Part shown: positions 6,729-12,476 of the stretch, in pieces
Numbering within the stretch: position 1 is the first letter of the stretch
Layout of the letters: every line of letters begins with the position of its first letter
From: Pelotomaculum sp.
GTDB taxonomy: Bacteria > Bacillota > Desulfotomaculia > Desulfotomaculales > Pelotomaculaceae
Reading direction: 5' to 3'
NCBI GenBank assembly: GCA_003489345.1
Contig: DNIT01000005.1
Location: 35,077 to 47,552, forward strand
DNA: 12,476 nucleotides
Notes under the pieces: model-generated
The model's input: only the letters and a program-made list of their open reading frames with translations
Told to the model about the DNA's origin: nothing
Databases searched by the model: none
Translations under genes and position numbers: made by a program

Positions 6729-6895
6729 CCCTCCCTGGTCGCCATCAGCAATAACCGCATTTTCAAAATCCTGAAATGATTTCTTTGGAGCCTTCCCTGG
6801 CCCCGTGCTGGAGATCCAGGAAGGAAATAATTCAGGTATAGAGAATACATTTATATTCTACACGAGAGAACGGTTTTCGACATGCAAAATACTTA

Positions 6896-6905
6896 TAAGG
6901 TGGTG
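6896..6905 (+). promoter_or_regulatory. Shine-Dalgarno that decides the lipoprotein start
   Basis: TAAGGTGGTG matches the full anti-SD complement TAAGGAGGTG at 9 of 10 positions. Its last base is the first base of an in-frame GTG (6905), which is therefore too close; the TTG at 6914, 10 nt after the GTGG core, is the better start. Confidence 0.6.
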
Positions 6906-6913
6906 TGCAGGTA

Positions 6914-7894
6914 TTGCGGAAAACAGTCCGGTTCATGATGTTGCTTGCAGTGCTTTTATTAACGGCGGGGTGTGGCAGCCAGGACACAGAAAACAAGGAA
7001 GTTCAGACCGCCGTTCCTGAGAAAATTGTGGTGCAGGCCCCGTTGGGACCTCCTACCGCTCCGCTTTTCAAGATGGCTGAAGAGAACCCGCTTACAGGTA
7101 CCAAGGTGGAACTGGTGATATACAAGTCCGTAGAGGAGGCTACCACCCGCGCCGTGAAGGGTGAGGCGGACTTTACCGTACTGCCTGTAAACGCGGCAGC
7201 CAAATTATATAACAAAGGCGTCGGTATTTCCCTGGCCAATGTCAGCACCTGGGGCATTCTTTACCTGGTGTCGGCCGACGGCGCGGTGCAAGACTGGCGT
7301 GACCTGACCGGCCAAGACCTTTATGTGGGAGCCAGGGGTTCTACGCCAGACGTGCTGACCCAGTATCTGCTTGATAAAAACGGACTTCAAGCAGGCGCAG
7401 TCCGGTTGCACTACCTGGAATCTCCGGAAATAGCCCAGATGATGATCAACGGGCTGGTTAAAAACGCCGTGCTGCCCGAACCCATGGTAACCCAGGTTCT
7501 GTTGAACAGCAAAGAAGCCCGGGTAGTCAGGGATTTCTACAGCGACTGGCAGAAATTTGAAGGAGACGCAGCCCAACTGCCTCAGGCCGGGATGGTTGTC
7601 CGCAACGAATTCGCCAAAGCATATCCACAAGCATTACGCGAGTTCCAACAAGCCTACGCCCGGGAACTGGCTTCGACTGTCGCCGACCCGGCCGGAGCCG
7701 CCCCGCTGGTAGAAAAGAACCTGGGGATGCCTGCCCAGGTGTTTATCCAAAGCATGACCCGCACCCGCCTGCAATACGTTTCCGGCAGCGGGGCAAAAAC
7801 CGATGTCAACACCTATCTAACCACACTTCTCGAATTGTCGCCGGATATGGTGGGAGGAAAGCTTCCCGATGAAAACTTCTTCCTGGCCGATTAG
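6914..7894 (+). CDS. ABC importer substrate-binding lipoprotein, NitT/TauT/SsuA-like
   Basis: The protein has 326 residues from TTG 6914 (329 if GTG 6905 is used). The N-terminus MRKTVRFMMLLAVLLL followed by TAGC (Cys20) is a lipoprotein signal peptide with lipobox, so the mature protein is tethered to the outer face of the membrane. The body has the periplasmic-binding-protein type II pattern: a first strand KIVVQAPLGPPTAPLFKMAE, a GEADFTVLPVNAAAKLY segment, DLTGQDLYVGARGSTPDVL for the second lobe, and AVLPEPMVTQVLL, typical of the nitrate/taurine/sulfonate/thiamine-precursor group. The ligand cannot be read from the sequence. The permease gene begins inside its 3' end (26-nt overlap), so the importer is a tightly coupled operon. 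Confidence 0.88.
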   Translation: MRKTVRFMMLLAVLLLTAGCGSQDTENKEVQTAVPEKIVVQAPLGPPTAPLFKMAEENPLTGTKVELVIYKSVEEATTRAVKGEADFTVLPVNAAAKLYNKGVGISLANVSTWGILYLVSADGAVQDWRDLTGQDLYVGARGSTPDVLTQYLLDKNGLQAGAVRLHYLESPEIAQMMINGLVKNAVLPEPMVTQVLLNSKEARVVRDFYSDWQKFEGDAAQLPQAGMVVRNEFAKAYPQALREFQQAYARELASTVADPAGAAPLVEKNLGMPAQVFIQSMTRTRLQYVSGSGAKTDVNTYLTTLLELSPDMVGGKLPDENFFLAD

Positions 7895-8621
7895 AAGCCT
7901 GCTGCCGCTTTCCGGGCTGGTCCTGTTTATTGCTCTCTGGCAAATGCTGTCCGGTCTGTATAACCATGTAATCATACCTTCTCCGCTAGAGGTCGTGCGT
8001 TCTTTCCACTCTCTGGCAGTCAGCGGAGAACTATGGGAGCAAGGCCGCCAGTCCATCGCGCGGGGACTGGCCGGATTCGGCCTGGCAGTGGGTGTGGGCA
8101 CGCCCCTCGGGCTTCTGATCGGCCTCAACCCGGTCGCAGCCAGCCTCTTCAGGCCGGTAGTGGTGGTTTTACAGGTTACCCCACTGATTTCCTGGCTGCT
8201 TTTGGCGATGATCTGGATTGGTTTTAGCGGGGTGCCGGTCTTTATCGTTTTTGTAACTACCGTACCTCTGATCGTGATCAATGTCTTCCAGGGTGTAAAC
8301 GGCATTGACCGGCAGCTGTTGCAGATGGCTTCCATCTTTCGCATCAGCAAAGCGCGGGTGATACAGGAGATTTACCTGCCCCAGGTGGCTCCCTACCTCA
8401 TGGCCGGAGTCTCCAACGCCCTGGGGGTTACCTGGAAGGCTGTGGCCATGGCAGAATTCCTAAGCGTTCAAACAGGCATCGGAGCCAGTATGGCGGTAGC
8501 CAGGATCAACCTGGAAACAGCCGGCCTTTTTGCCTGGACCGCTTCTCTAATCGGCCTGGGTCTGGTAACGGACCGCCTGCTGTCCTACCTGACCCGCCGC
8601 AAACTGAGTCACTGGATGTGA
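7869..8621 (+). CDS. ABC importer permease, SsuC/TauC-like (binding-protein-dependent transport)
   Basis: This 250-residue integral membrane protein has about six hydrophobic helices (first near residues 11-28, SLLPLSGLVLFIALWQML). The ATPase-coupling EAA loop reads around ASIFRISKARVIQEIYLPQVAPYLMAG, matching the NitT/TauT permease consensus with its conserved LP..P..G. The ATG at 7869 overlaps the lipoprotein gene by 26 nt; GGGAGG at 7852-7857 lies 11 nt upstream. The stop TGA shares bases with the GTG start of the ATPase (ATGTGA), another coupling overlap. It forms the transmembrane channel with the flanking lipoprotein and ATPase. Substrate unknown. Confidence 0.92.
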   Translation: MKTSSWPIRSLLPLSGLVLFIALWQMLSGLYNHVIIPSPLEVVRSFHSLAVSGELWEQGRQSIARGLAGFGLAVGVGTPLGLLIGLNPVAASLFRPVVVVLQVTPLISWLLLAMIWIGFSGVPVFIVFVTTVPLIVINVFQGVNGIDRQLLQMASIFRISKARVIQEIYLPQVAPYLMAGVSNALGVTWKAVAMAEFLSVQTGIGASMAVARINLETAGLFAWTASLIGLGLVTDRLLSYLTRRKLSHWM

Positions 8622-9364
8622 TAGTCAGCTTGATTAAATTTGAACAGGTTTATAAAACCATGGGACAGACCAGGGTTCTGCATGATTTTTCTTTTTCTGC
8701 CGGCAAAAACAAGATCTTCTGCATTATCGGCCCTTCGGGCTGCGGTAAAACAACTATCCTGCAGCTCCTGTCCGGGCTGGAACAGCCTGATGCCGGCCGT
8801 ATTACCGGATTGGCCGGGCTGCGGATAAGCTATGTGTTCCAGGAGCCAAGGCTGTTGCCCTGGAAAACGGTAGCCGGGAATCTGGATTTCGTCCTGCAGG
8901 ATGTGGTGTCTCCGGCCGAAAAGCAGGAACTTATCAAGAGCTACCTTAGCACGATGGGCCTGTATGAATATCGCGACAGCTATCCCAAAGCCTTAAGCGG
9001 AGGCATGAAACAGCGCCTCGCCATCTGCCGGGCCTTTGCCTTCCCCCATGACCTTTTGCTCCTCGACGAACCCTTTAAGTCGTTGGACATGCCCCTGCGG
9101 CTGGGTCTGGTACGGTACGTGGTTAAAATGTGGCAGGCCGCCCCCCGTACCATTGTCTTCGTTACCCACGATATCATGGAAGCGCTGCTCCTGGGAAACC
9201 GTATTATGATCCTTTCCGCCAGACCAACCGGAATCCTTGAGACAATTGAGCTGGATCTGCCGCATGAACAACGCAACGTCGGGGAGGACCCGCTAACCTC
9301 ACTTTACGCCAAAATGCTGGCTATGCTGGAAACCGAAAATAAAAAATATTACCCGGGACTGTGA
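8618..9364 (+). CDS. ABC importer ATPase, SsuB/TauB-like
   Basis: The 248-residue nucleotide-binding domain is complete: Walker A GPSGCGKTT at 38-46, Q-loop Q75 in VFQEPRLLPW, signature LSGGMKQR at 126-133, Walker B LLLLDEP at 146-152 with catalytic E151, D-loop SLD and switch histidine H184 (VTHD). The VFQEPRLLPWKTV and DEPFKSLD wording is that of the nitrate/sulfonate/taurine ATPase subfamily. The GTG at 8618 overlaps the permease stop by 4 nt and has no clear Shine-Dalgarno of its own, consistent with re-initiation. An in-frame TTG at 8630 is a possible alternative start. Confidence 0.93.
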   Translation: MIVSLIKFEQVYKTMGQTRVLHDFSFSAGKNKIFCIIGPSGCGKTTILQLLSGLEQPDAGRITGLAGLRISYVFQEPRLLPWKTVAGNLDFVLQDVVSPAEKQELIKSYLSTMGLYEYRDSYPKALSGGMKQRLAICRAFAFPHDLLLLDEPFKSLDMPLRLGLVRYVVKMWQAAPRTIVFVTHDIMEALLLGNRIMILSARPTGILETIELDLPHEQRNVGEDPLTSLYAKMLAMLETENKKYYPGL

Positions 9365-9455
9365 TCCGCGCAGCAGGAGCATTGCCCGGAAGAGCGCGGA
9401 GGCCGTTCTTTGTTGGAAATCCTGTTGACATGCATGATTACCTGATCTGATGAAG

Positions 9456-9495
9456 AAGCCCCGCGTCTTTTTATAGGACGCGGGGCTTATTTTTT
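9456..9495 (+). terminator. Intrinsic terminator of the ABC importer operon
   Basis: A perfect 12-bp GC-rich stem AAGCCCCGCGTC / GACGCGGGGCTT (9456-9467 with 9477-9488) with a 9-nt loop is followed by T6 at 9490-9495 on the plus strand. On the minus strand no T-run follows, so for the converging aminotransferase gene it would be a poorer terminator. A smaller CCGCGC/GCGCGG stem (9366-9371 / 9394-9399) lies just after the ATPase stop. Confidence 0.9.
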
Positions 9496-9507
9496 AGTCC
9501 GGCAATT

Positions 9508-10908
9508 TTACTGGGCTTTACATACTTCCTCTAAAGCATCTTCCATGATGGCCATGGCCTCGTTCAGTTGATCATCGGTAATGACCAGCGGGCACAAGAC
9601 CCTGACGACGTTGCTGTAAATACCGGCCGTAAGGATGACCAGACCGCGCTTGAAACATTCCTTTGCCAGCCTGCCCGTTAGTTCTTTGGCCGGTTCTTTT
9701 GTTTGCAAATCCTTAACCAGTTCGATCCCGACCATGGCGCCCAGACCGCGCACATCCCCAATGACCGGATATTTTTCCTGCAGTTCTCGCATTTTTTGGA
9801 CGATTGCGCTTCCGATCCTGGCGGCCCGGCCGGGAAGGTCTTCTTTCTTCATCATATCTATGACCTGCAGTCCCGCCACACAGGAGAGCGGGTTTCCACC
9901 GTAGGTCCCGCCGATTTCACCGGGATCGCAAGCCTCCATAACTTCGGCCCGCCCGGTTACCGCGCTTATGGGGAAGCCTGCCGCCAGCGACTTGGCGATG
10001 GTTATTAAATCGGGTACCACGTTGAAATGCTCCACTGCAAACATTTTGCCGGTACGTCCGAAGCCGGTCTGGATTTCATCTGCAATAAACAGGATACCGT
10101 GTTTGCCGCAAATTTCCTTAAGACCCGGCAGGTAATCCGGCGGCGGTACGAGGAAACCGCCTTCACCCTGTACCGGCTCAACAATCAAAGCTGCGATGTT
10201 CTCCGCCGGTGTCTCTGCCACAAAAAACCTGGCCAGGTTCTTGACACACTGCATTTCACAGGAAGGATAGCTCAAGCCGAAATAGCAGCGGTAACAGTAG
10301 GCTGAAGGAACTCTATAGACCTCTGGAGCAAAAGGCCCAAAACCGTTCTTATAGGGCTTGTACTTACTGGTCAGAGACATGGTCATCAAGGTACGGCCGT
10401 GGAAAGCACATTCCAGCCCTATAATACCCGTCCTTTTGGTATACCTGCGCGCAATTTTTAAGGCGTTTTCCACCGCCTCGGCGCCGCTGTTGGCAAACAT
10501 GGTCTTTTTGGGGAAATCTCCCGGGGTCAAATCAGACAGTTCATGAGCCAGGCGAACGTAAGGTTCGTACATGGCCGTATTGATGTTGGTGTGTATGTAC
10601 CGGTCAAGCTGCTCCTTAACCGCGTTCACCACCTGCTCCGGGCAATGCCCGGCGTTGACTACACCAATACCGCCGGCGAAGTCGATGAACTGGTTATCAT
10701 CCACATCAGTAAGTATAGCCCCTTTAGCTTTCTTAACAAAGAGCGGGTAACTGTAGGAAATACCCCTGGGCACATAACGATTTCTTTCTTCCATAAGCTT
10801 TAACGCGTTGGGGCCAGGAACCTCGTTTCTCATTTTGACCACTTTGTGCTCCCCCTTATCATGTAAAATGTAAGATGCCTGTTTATTTAGAAAAGGAAAC
10901 TCCTCCAA
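9508..10908 (-). CDS. gabT: Class-III PLP aminotransferase, probable 4-aminobutyrate aminotransferase
   Basis: The protein has 466 residues. NSGAEAVENALK (140-151) forms the cofactor-phosphate site, FHGRT (169-173) the ring-stacking segment, ADEIQTGFGRTG (276-287) contains the PLP-binding Asp277, and TIAKSLAAG (303-311) the Schiff-base Lys306. The family member is most like GabT/PuuE enzymes, which move the amino group of 4-aminobutyrate (or 5-aminovalerate) to 2-oxoglutarate; the substrate cannot be settled by sequence alone. A cysteine cluster (C205, C208, C217, C221) sits in a loop seen in many GabT homologues. The start is TTG 10908, 4 nt after AAGGAGG; ATG 10833 would remove 25 N-terminal residues but has no well-spaced ribosome site. 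Upstream is a sigma-54-type promoter. No succinate-semialdehyde dehydrogenase gene is adjacent. Confidence 0.88.
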   Translation of the reverse strand: MEEFPFLNKQASYILHDKGEHKVVKMRNEVPGPNALKLMEERNRYVPRGISYSYPLFVKKAKGAILTDVDDNQFIDFAGGIGVVNAGHCPEQVVNAVKEQLDRYIHTNINTAMYEPYVRLAHELSDLTPGDFPKKTMFANSGAEAVENALKIARRYTKRTGIIGLECAFHGRTLMTMSLTSKYKPYKNGFGPFAPEVYRVPSAYCYRCYFGLSYPSCEMQCVKNLARFFVAETPAENIAALIVEPVQGEGGFLVPPPDYLPGLKEICGKHGILFIADEIQTGFGRTGKMFAVEHFNVVPDLITIAKSLAAGFPISAVTGRAEVMEACDPGEIGGTYGGNPLSCVAGLQVIDMMKKEDLPGRAARIGSAIVQKMRELQEKYPVIGDVRGLGAMVGIELVKDLQTKEPAKELTGRLAKECFKRGLVILTAGIYSNVVRVLCPLVITDDQLNEAMAIMEDALEEVCKAQ

Positions 10909-10974
10909 ACTGCCTCCTTCCCTCCAGGGATTCTGTCAGACATGAACTCTCACCCAATTGATTCTTAAAAATCC

Positions 10975-10992
10975 AAGCAAATAGTATGCCAA
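10975..10992 (-). promoter_or_regulatory. Sigma-54 (-24/-12) promoter for the aminotransferase
   Basis: Read on the minus strand the site is TTGGCATACTATTTGCTT. It fits the consensus TGGCAC-N5-TTGCW with one mismatch (C to T), with exactly 10 nt between the GG and GC doublets. Predicted start is near 10965, giving a leader of about 57 nt before TTG 10908. Sigma-54 promoters need an enhancer-binding activator, and palindromes suited to that lie upstream. Confidence 0.65.
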
Positions 10993-11027
10993 TCAGCCTG
11001 CACAGTCGGTTAATGCCACTAAGCCTT

Positions 11028-11036
11028 ATTATATCA
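11028..11036 (-). promoter_or_regulatory. Possible extended -10 promoter upstream of the aminotransferase
   Basis: On the minus strand TGATATAAT is a perfect extended -10 without a good -35. If active it would start near 11021 and read through the sigma-54 site into the aminotransferase as a low-level second promoter. Confidence 0.35.
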
Positions 11037-11110
11037 GAAGCCAGCCTTTATAAAGACTACCAAAATAATGCATATATGCATCGACAAAAACCGTGCACTT
11101 AAATTTTTAC

Positions 11111-11139
11111 TTGACAGAGAAAAGTCTAAATGGTAAAAT
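11111..11139 (+). promoter_or_regulatory. Near-consensus sigma-A promoter inside the control region
   Basis: TTGACA (11111-11116), a 17-nt spacer ending in TGG (extended -10), then TAAAAT (11134-11139). Predicted start is near 11146 on the plus strand. No gene follows directly; an intrinsic terminator lies about 60 nt downstream. Confidence 0.65.
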
Positions 11140-11145
11140 CCAGTC

Positions 11146-11204
11146 AAATTTATATTACTTTAAGCAATGGTGCTTATGAAATCCCTGACATGAGCACTTT
11201 TTTT
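11146..11204 (+). ncRNA. Putative short terminated transcript (small RNA or attenuator leader)
   Basis: From the predicted start near 11146 the RNA would hold two mutually exclusive hairpins: TAAGCA-ATGG-TGCTTA (11161-11176), and a 9-bp stem GTGCTTATG/CATGAGCAC (11170-11178 with 11189-11197) followed by T7 (11198-11204), an intrinsic terminator. A mini-ORF of eight codons, MVLMKSLT, at 11167-11193 spans both, but has no Shine-Dalgarno. The layout is that of an attenuator or a short stable RNA; no known riboswitch or RNA family was recognised. Confidence 0.4.
11198..11204 (+). terminator. T7 tract of the intrinsic terminator with stem 11170-11197
   Basis: The stem GTGCTTATG/CATGAGCAC has a single U-G pair in the plus transcript (A-C mismatch on the minus), with a 10-nt loop and seven T's directly after it, so it works on the plus strand. 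Confidence 0.65.
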
Positions 11205-11575
11205 GTAGAAATGTTAATTGACTAAATAATCAAAATGTATTAATGCATTTGTTTAATGCATTAGCGCATCAAAGACAATTTGGCAAGGTTTCAGCAAATC
11301 CCCAAAAAGCTTTAAAATTAATTAAAATTTTAATGCTATATTGCATTAAATAAATATCTTACCTGTCATTTGCAATACATTGGGAAAACATCCTGTAATA
11401 TCCACTCATATGAAATCCTTGCTTTACAAGGCTTCAGGACTCCGACAGATTAATTAAAAGCATTGAGAATAGCATGCTATATAGCATTGAATCCCTGTAT
11501 TTGAGAGCACGCAATACAGCAGTTATCTACATTATACCATACGAGAAATTGTCTTAGTATTCAAACTACGTTAGA

Positions 11576-11884
11576 TTGGATTACTTTTCGTATAATGACA
11601 GGTTTCCATGGCAAGCTGCCGAGGGTTGGCCCGGAAAGCCAAACCTGCCGGGAGGAAAATTTGCCGGAAAATGTTTTACGAAAAGCGCGTTAACCCGTAT
11701 GGCGGATGATTACCACACCTTGCGGGGCATGGGTGTAACAGGACGCAATATCTGCGGTTTTGGCACAGCGGCGTGCAGCTTGATAAACCTATTCGGGGAT
11801 AAAGGGGTGGTTAAGAATACGGTAGCGAACCGACTCACCATCGAACTTCTGTACTCATTTTCAGGGCTCAGTATGAACATGTAA
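11576..11884 (+). CDS. Unidentified short ORF before the carboxyltransferase gene
   Basis: This is an open frame of 102 codons from TTG 11576 to TAA 11882-11884. No family was recognised. Its composition switches to that of the coding regions after about 11600, codon choice looks ordinary, and the product has four cysteines and a Gly-rich middle (MGVTGRNICGFGTAACS). Against it being a normal gene: no Shine-Dalgarno precedes TTG 11576, a TATAAT at 11591-11596 lies inside its beginning, and the in-frame ATG at 11699 also lacks one. It could be a small unknown protein, a decayed gene remnant, or a structured leader of the next gene: CAGGTTT at 11599-11605 pairs with AAACCTG at 11641-11647 around GGCA-AGC-TGCC. 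The next gene starts 16 nt after its stop. Confidence 0.3.
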   Translation: MDYFSYNDRFPWQAAEGWPGKPNLPGGKFAGKCFTKSALTRMADDYHTLRGMGVTGRNICGFGTAACSLINLFGDKGVVKNTVANRLTIELLYSFSGLSMNM

Positions 11885-11900
11885 AAGGAGGCTAAATTTC

Positions 11901-12476
11901 ATGGAACAAAGGAACTACAACGTAATTCTTGACACCTTGCCGGAAAACGAGTCAAGGCTCGAAGTCCTCTTTCGCCAGGCCGGAGACGGTTTCCTTCAGG
12001 TAGAGTACGGGAGAGAACAAAGAGCCAATTTGCAGGACTCATTCAGGATCCAGGCTATTAACGATCTGGTCCTGGCCAAGAATTTAAACGGTTTAATTGA
12101 AACAGTGCCCGGGATTAGAACAAATATGTTTCATTTTGATCCCGCAGCCCTATCGGTTCAAAAGTTAATCAGTGAAATCGAGGAAGTTGAAGAGTCATTG
12201 ACCTCCATTGAGGATATCGTCGTTGAGTCGCGCCTGATTCGTCTGCCCATAGCCTGGGAAGACAGTGAAACCAAAAAAGCTGTCGCCAAGTACGTAAAAG
12301 AAGTCCGCCCGGGCGCCCCCAACGTGATTAACGGATATAACCTTGAGTATATGGCTTTGTGCAACGGGATCTCGGTTGAAGAAATAAAAAATAAAGTGCT
12401 GGGTACCGAATGGTACAATAGCGGCGGCGGATTCTGGCCCGGTGGCGGGTTCTTCTGGCCGATGGATCCCAGGGGC
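11901..12476 (+). CDS. KipI-like carboxyltransferase / allophanate hydrolase subunit 1 family protein (5' part, runs off the window)
   Basis: ATG 11901 follows AAAAGGAGG (9-nt spacing) and the frame stays open for 192 codons to the right edge, so the 3' end is missing. The sequence fits the carboxyltransferase subunit-C/D domain found in urea carboxylase, in KipI and in 5-oxoprolinase subunit PxpB. It has an N-terminal GDGFLQVEYG (28-37), the strand LIRLPIAWED (112-121), VRPGAPNVINGYNLEYMALCNG (about 135-156), and the glycine/tryptophan-rich GFWPGGGFFWPMDPRG (177-192), which corresponds to the conserved G(F/W)xPGxPFLxxLDPR turn. The LPIAWED and RPGAP wording is closer to the urea-carboxylase-type domain than to Bacillus KipI. 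The partner (KipA-like), biotin carrier and biotin carboxylase would be expected to the right, outside the window. Substrate unknown; a role in urea, guanidine or oxoproline-type nitrogen metabolism is inference. Confidence 0.82.
   Translation, partial: MEQRNYNVILDTLPENESRLEVLFRQAGDGFLQVEYGREQRANLQDSFRIQAINDLVLAKNLNGLIETVPGIRTNMFHFDPAALSVQKLISEIEEVEESLTSIEDIVVESRLIRLPIAWEDSETKKAVAKYVKEVRPGAPNVINGYNLEYMALCNGISVEEIKNKVLGTEWYNSGGGFWPGGGFFWPMDPRG

Larger units (their letters stand above)
10993..11575. promoter_or_regulatory. AT-rich intergenic control region with ATGCAT / TTAATGC palindromes
   Basis: There is no convincing gene in this stretch, which is clearly richer in A/T than the flanking genes. 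Self-complementary sites recur: ATGCATATATGCAT at 11068-11081; two TAATGCAT copies at 11241-11248 and 11254-11261 (13-bp period); TTTAATGC-N6-GCATTAAA at 11329-11350; ATAGCATGCTAT at 11469-11480 flanked by AGCATTGA at 11459-11466 and 11483-11490. Hairpins CCTTG/CAAGG (11417-11431) and CTGTATT/AATACAG (11495-11519) also occur. The nearest palindrome is about 105-115 bp upstream of the predicted sigma-54 start, a usual distance for activator sites. Confidence 0.6.

Noticed and set aside
6578..6850. Upstream extension of the DUF763 frame
   Set aside because: It includes the TTGCCC-N18-TATAAT promoter and Shine-Dalgarno, and the added residues do not resemble the family.
9425..9453. TTGACA at 9425 as a promoter toward the aminotransferase 3' end
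   Set aside because: The -10 at 17-nt spacing (TCTGAT) is poor and it would fire directly into the terminator hairpin.
11167..11193. Leader peptide MVLMKSLT in the putative attenuator
   Set aside because: There is no Shine-Dalgarno and no run of codons for a regulating amino acid; kept only as a remark in the RNA entry.
11280..11297. TTGGCAAGG...CAGCAA as a plus-strand sigma-54 promoter
   Set aside because: The GG/GC spacing is right, but the -12 element is CAGC rather than TTGC and the nearest ORF begins about 270 nt away; too weak to call.
11638..11650. Resemblance of GCCAAACCTGCC to the B12-box of cobalamin riboswitches
   Set aside because: The GGAGA part of the box and all upstream conserved elements are missing.
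11761..11777. TGGCAC...GTGCA as a sigma-54 promoter for the carboxyltransferase gene
   Set aside because: There are 11 nt between GG and GC instead of 10, and sigma-54 spacing is strict; it also lies inside coding-like sequence.
12158..12418. Minus-strand 86-codon ORF near the right edge
   Set aside because: It is a shadow of the plus-strand carboxyltransferase gene, which is open through the edge and has recognisable family motifs.

Overview
The window looks like chromosome of a strictly anaerobic, acetogenic, carboxydotrophic or sulfate-reducing Firmicute of the Peptococcaceae/Desulfotomaculum/Carboxydothermus type. The reasons are a Ni-CO dehydrogenase cluster, two rubrerythrins, TTG/GTG starts behind strong Shine-Dalgarno sites, and gene families typical of that group. 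This placement is inference from gene content; no rRNA or tRNA gene is present to confirm it.

Region 1 (1-2660, + strand) is the end of a cooS-type CO dehydrogenase gene, then a four-cluster CooF-like ferredoxin, an NAD(P)/FAD oxidoreductase and a 'reverse' rubrerythrin, closed by a strong hairpin. This is the arrangement linked to oxidative-stress defence around CODH-IV of Carboxydothermus hydrogenoformans: electrons from CO or NAD(P)H would reach a peroxide-reducing rubrerythrin.

Region 2 (2700-4890) holds an unrecognised coiled-coil protein resembling the non-catalytic half of Mrr-like restriction proteins, then a gene-free stretch with an inverted array of 7-bp repeats (4040-4228), then a YkgJ-type cysteine-cluster protein.

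Region 3 (4840-6640, - strand) has a canonical rubrerythrin with its own terminator and, upstream of it, a DUF763 protein with a readable promoter. Region 4 (6650-9495, + strand) is a compact, overlapping three-gene NitT/TauT/SsuABC-type ABC importer (lipoprotein, permease, ATPase) ended by a textbook terminator.

Region 5 (9508-12476) has a class-III 4-aminobutyrate-type aminotransferase on the - strand, an AT-rich control region of about 660 bp, an unidentified short ORF, and the start of a biotin-dependent carboxyltransferase / allophanate-hydrolase-subunit-1 (KipI-like) gene that runs off the right edge. The control region is the most unusual part. It carries a near-consensus sigma-54 (-24/-12) promoter for the aminotransferase, several ATGCAT/TTAATGC palindromes placed like activator sites, and an internal + strand promoter that runs into an intrinsic terminator after about 60 nt (possible small RNA or attenuator).
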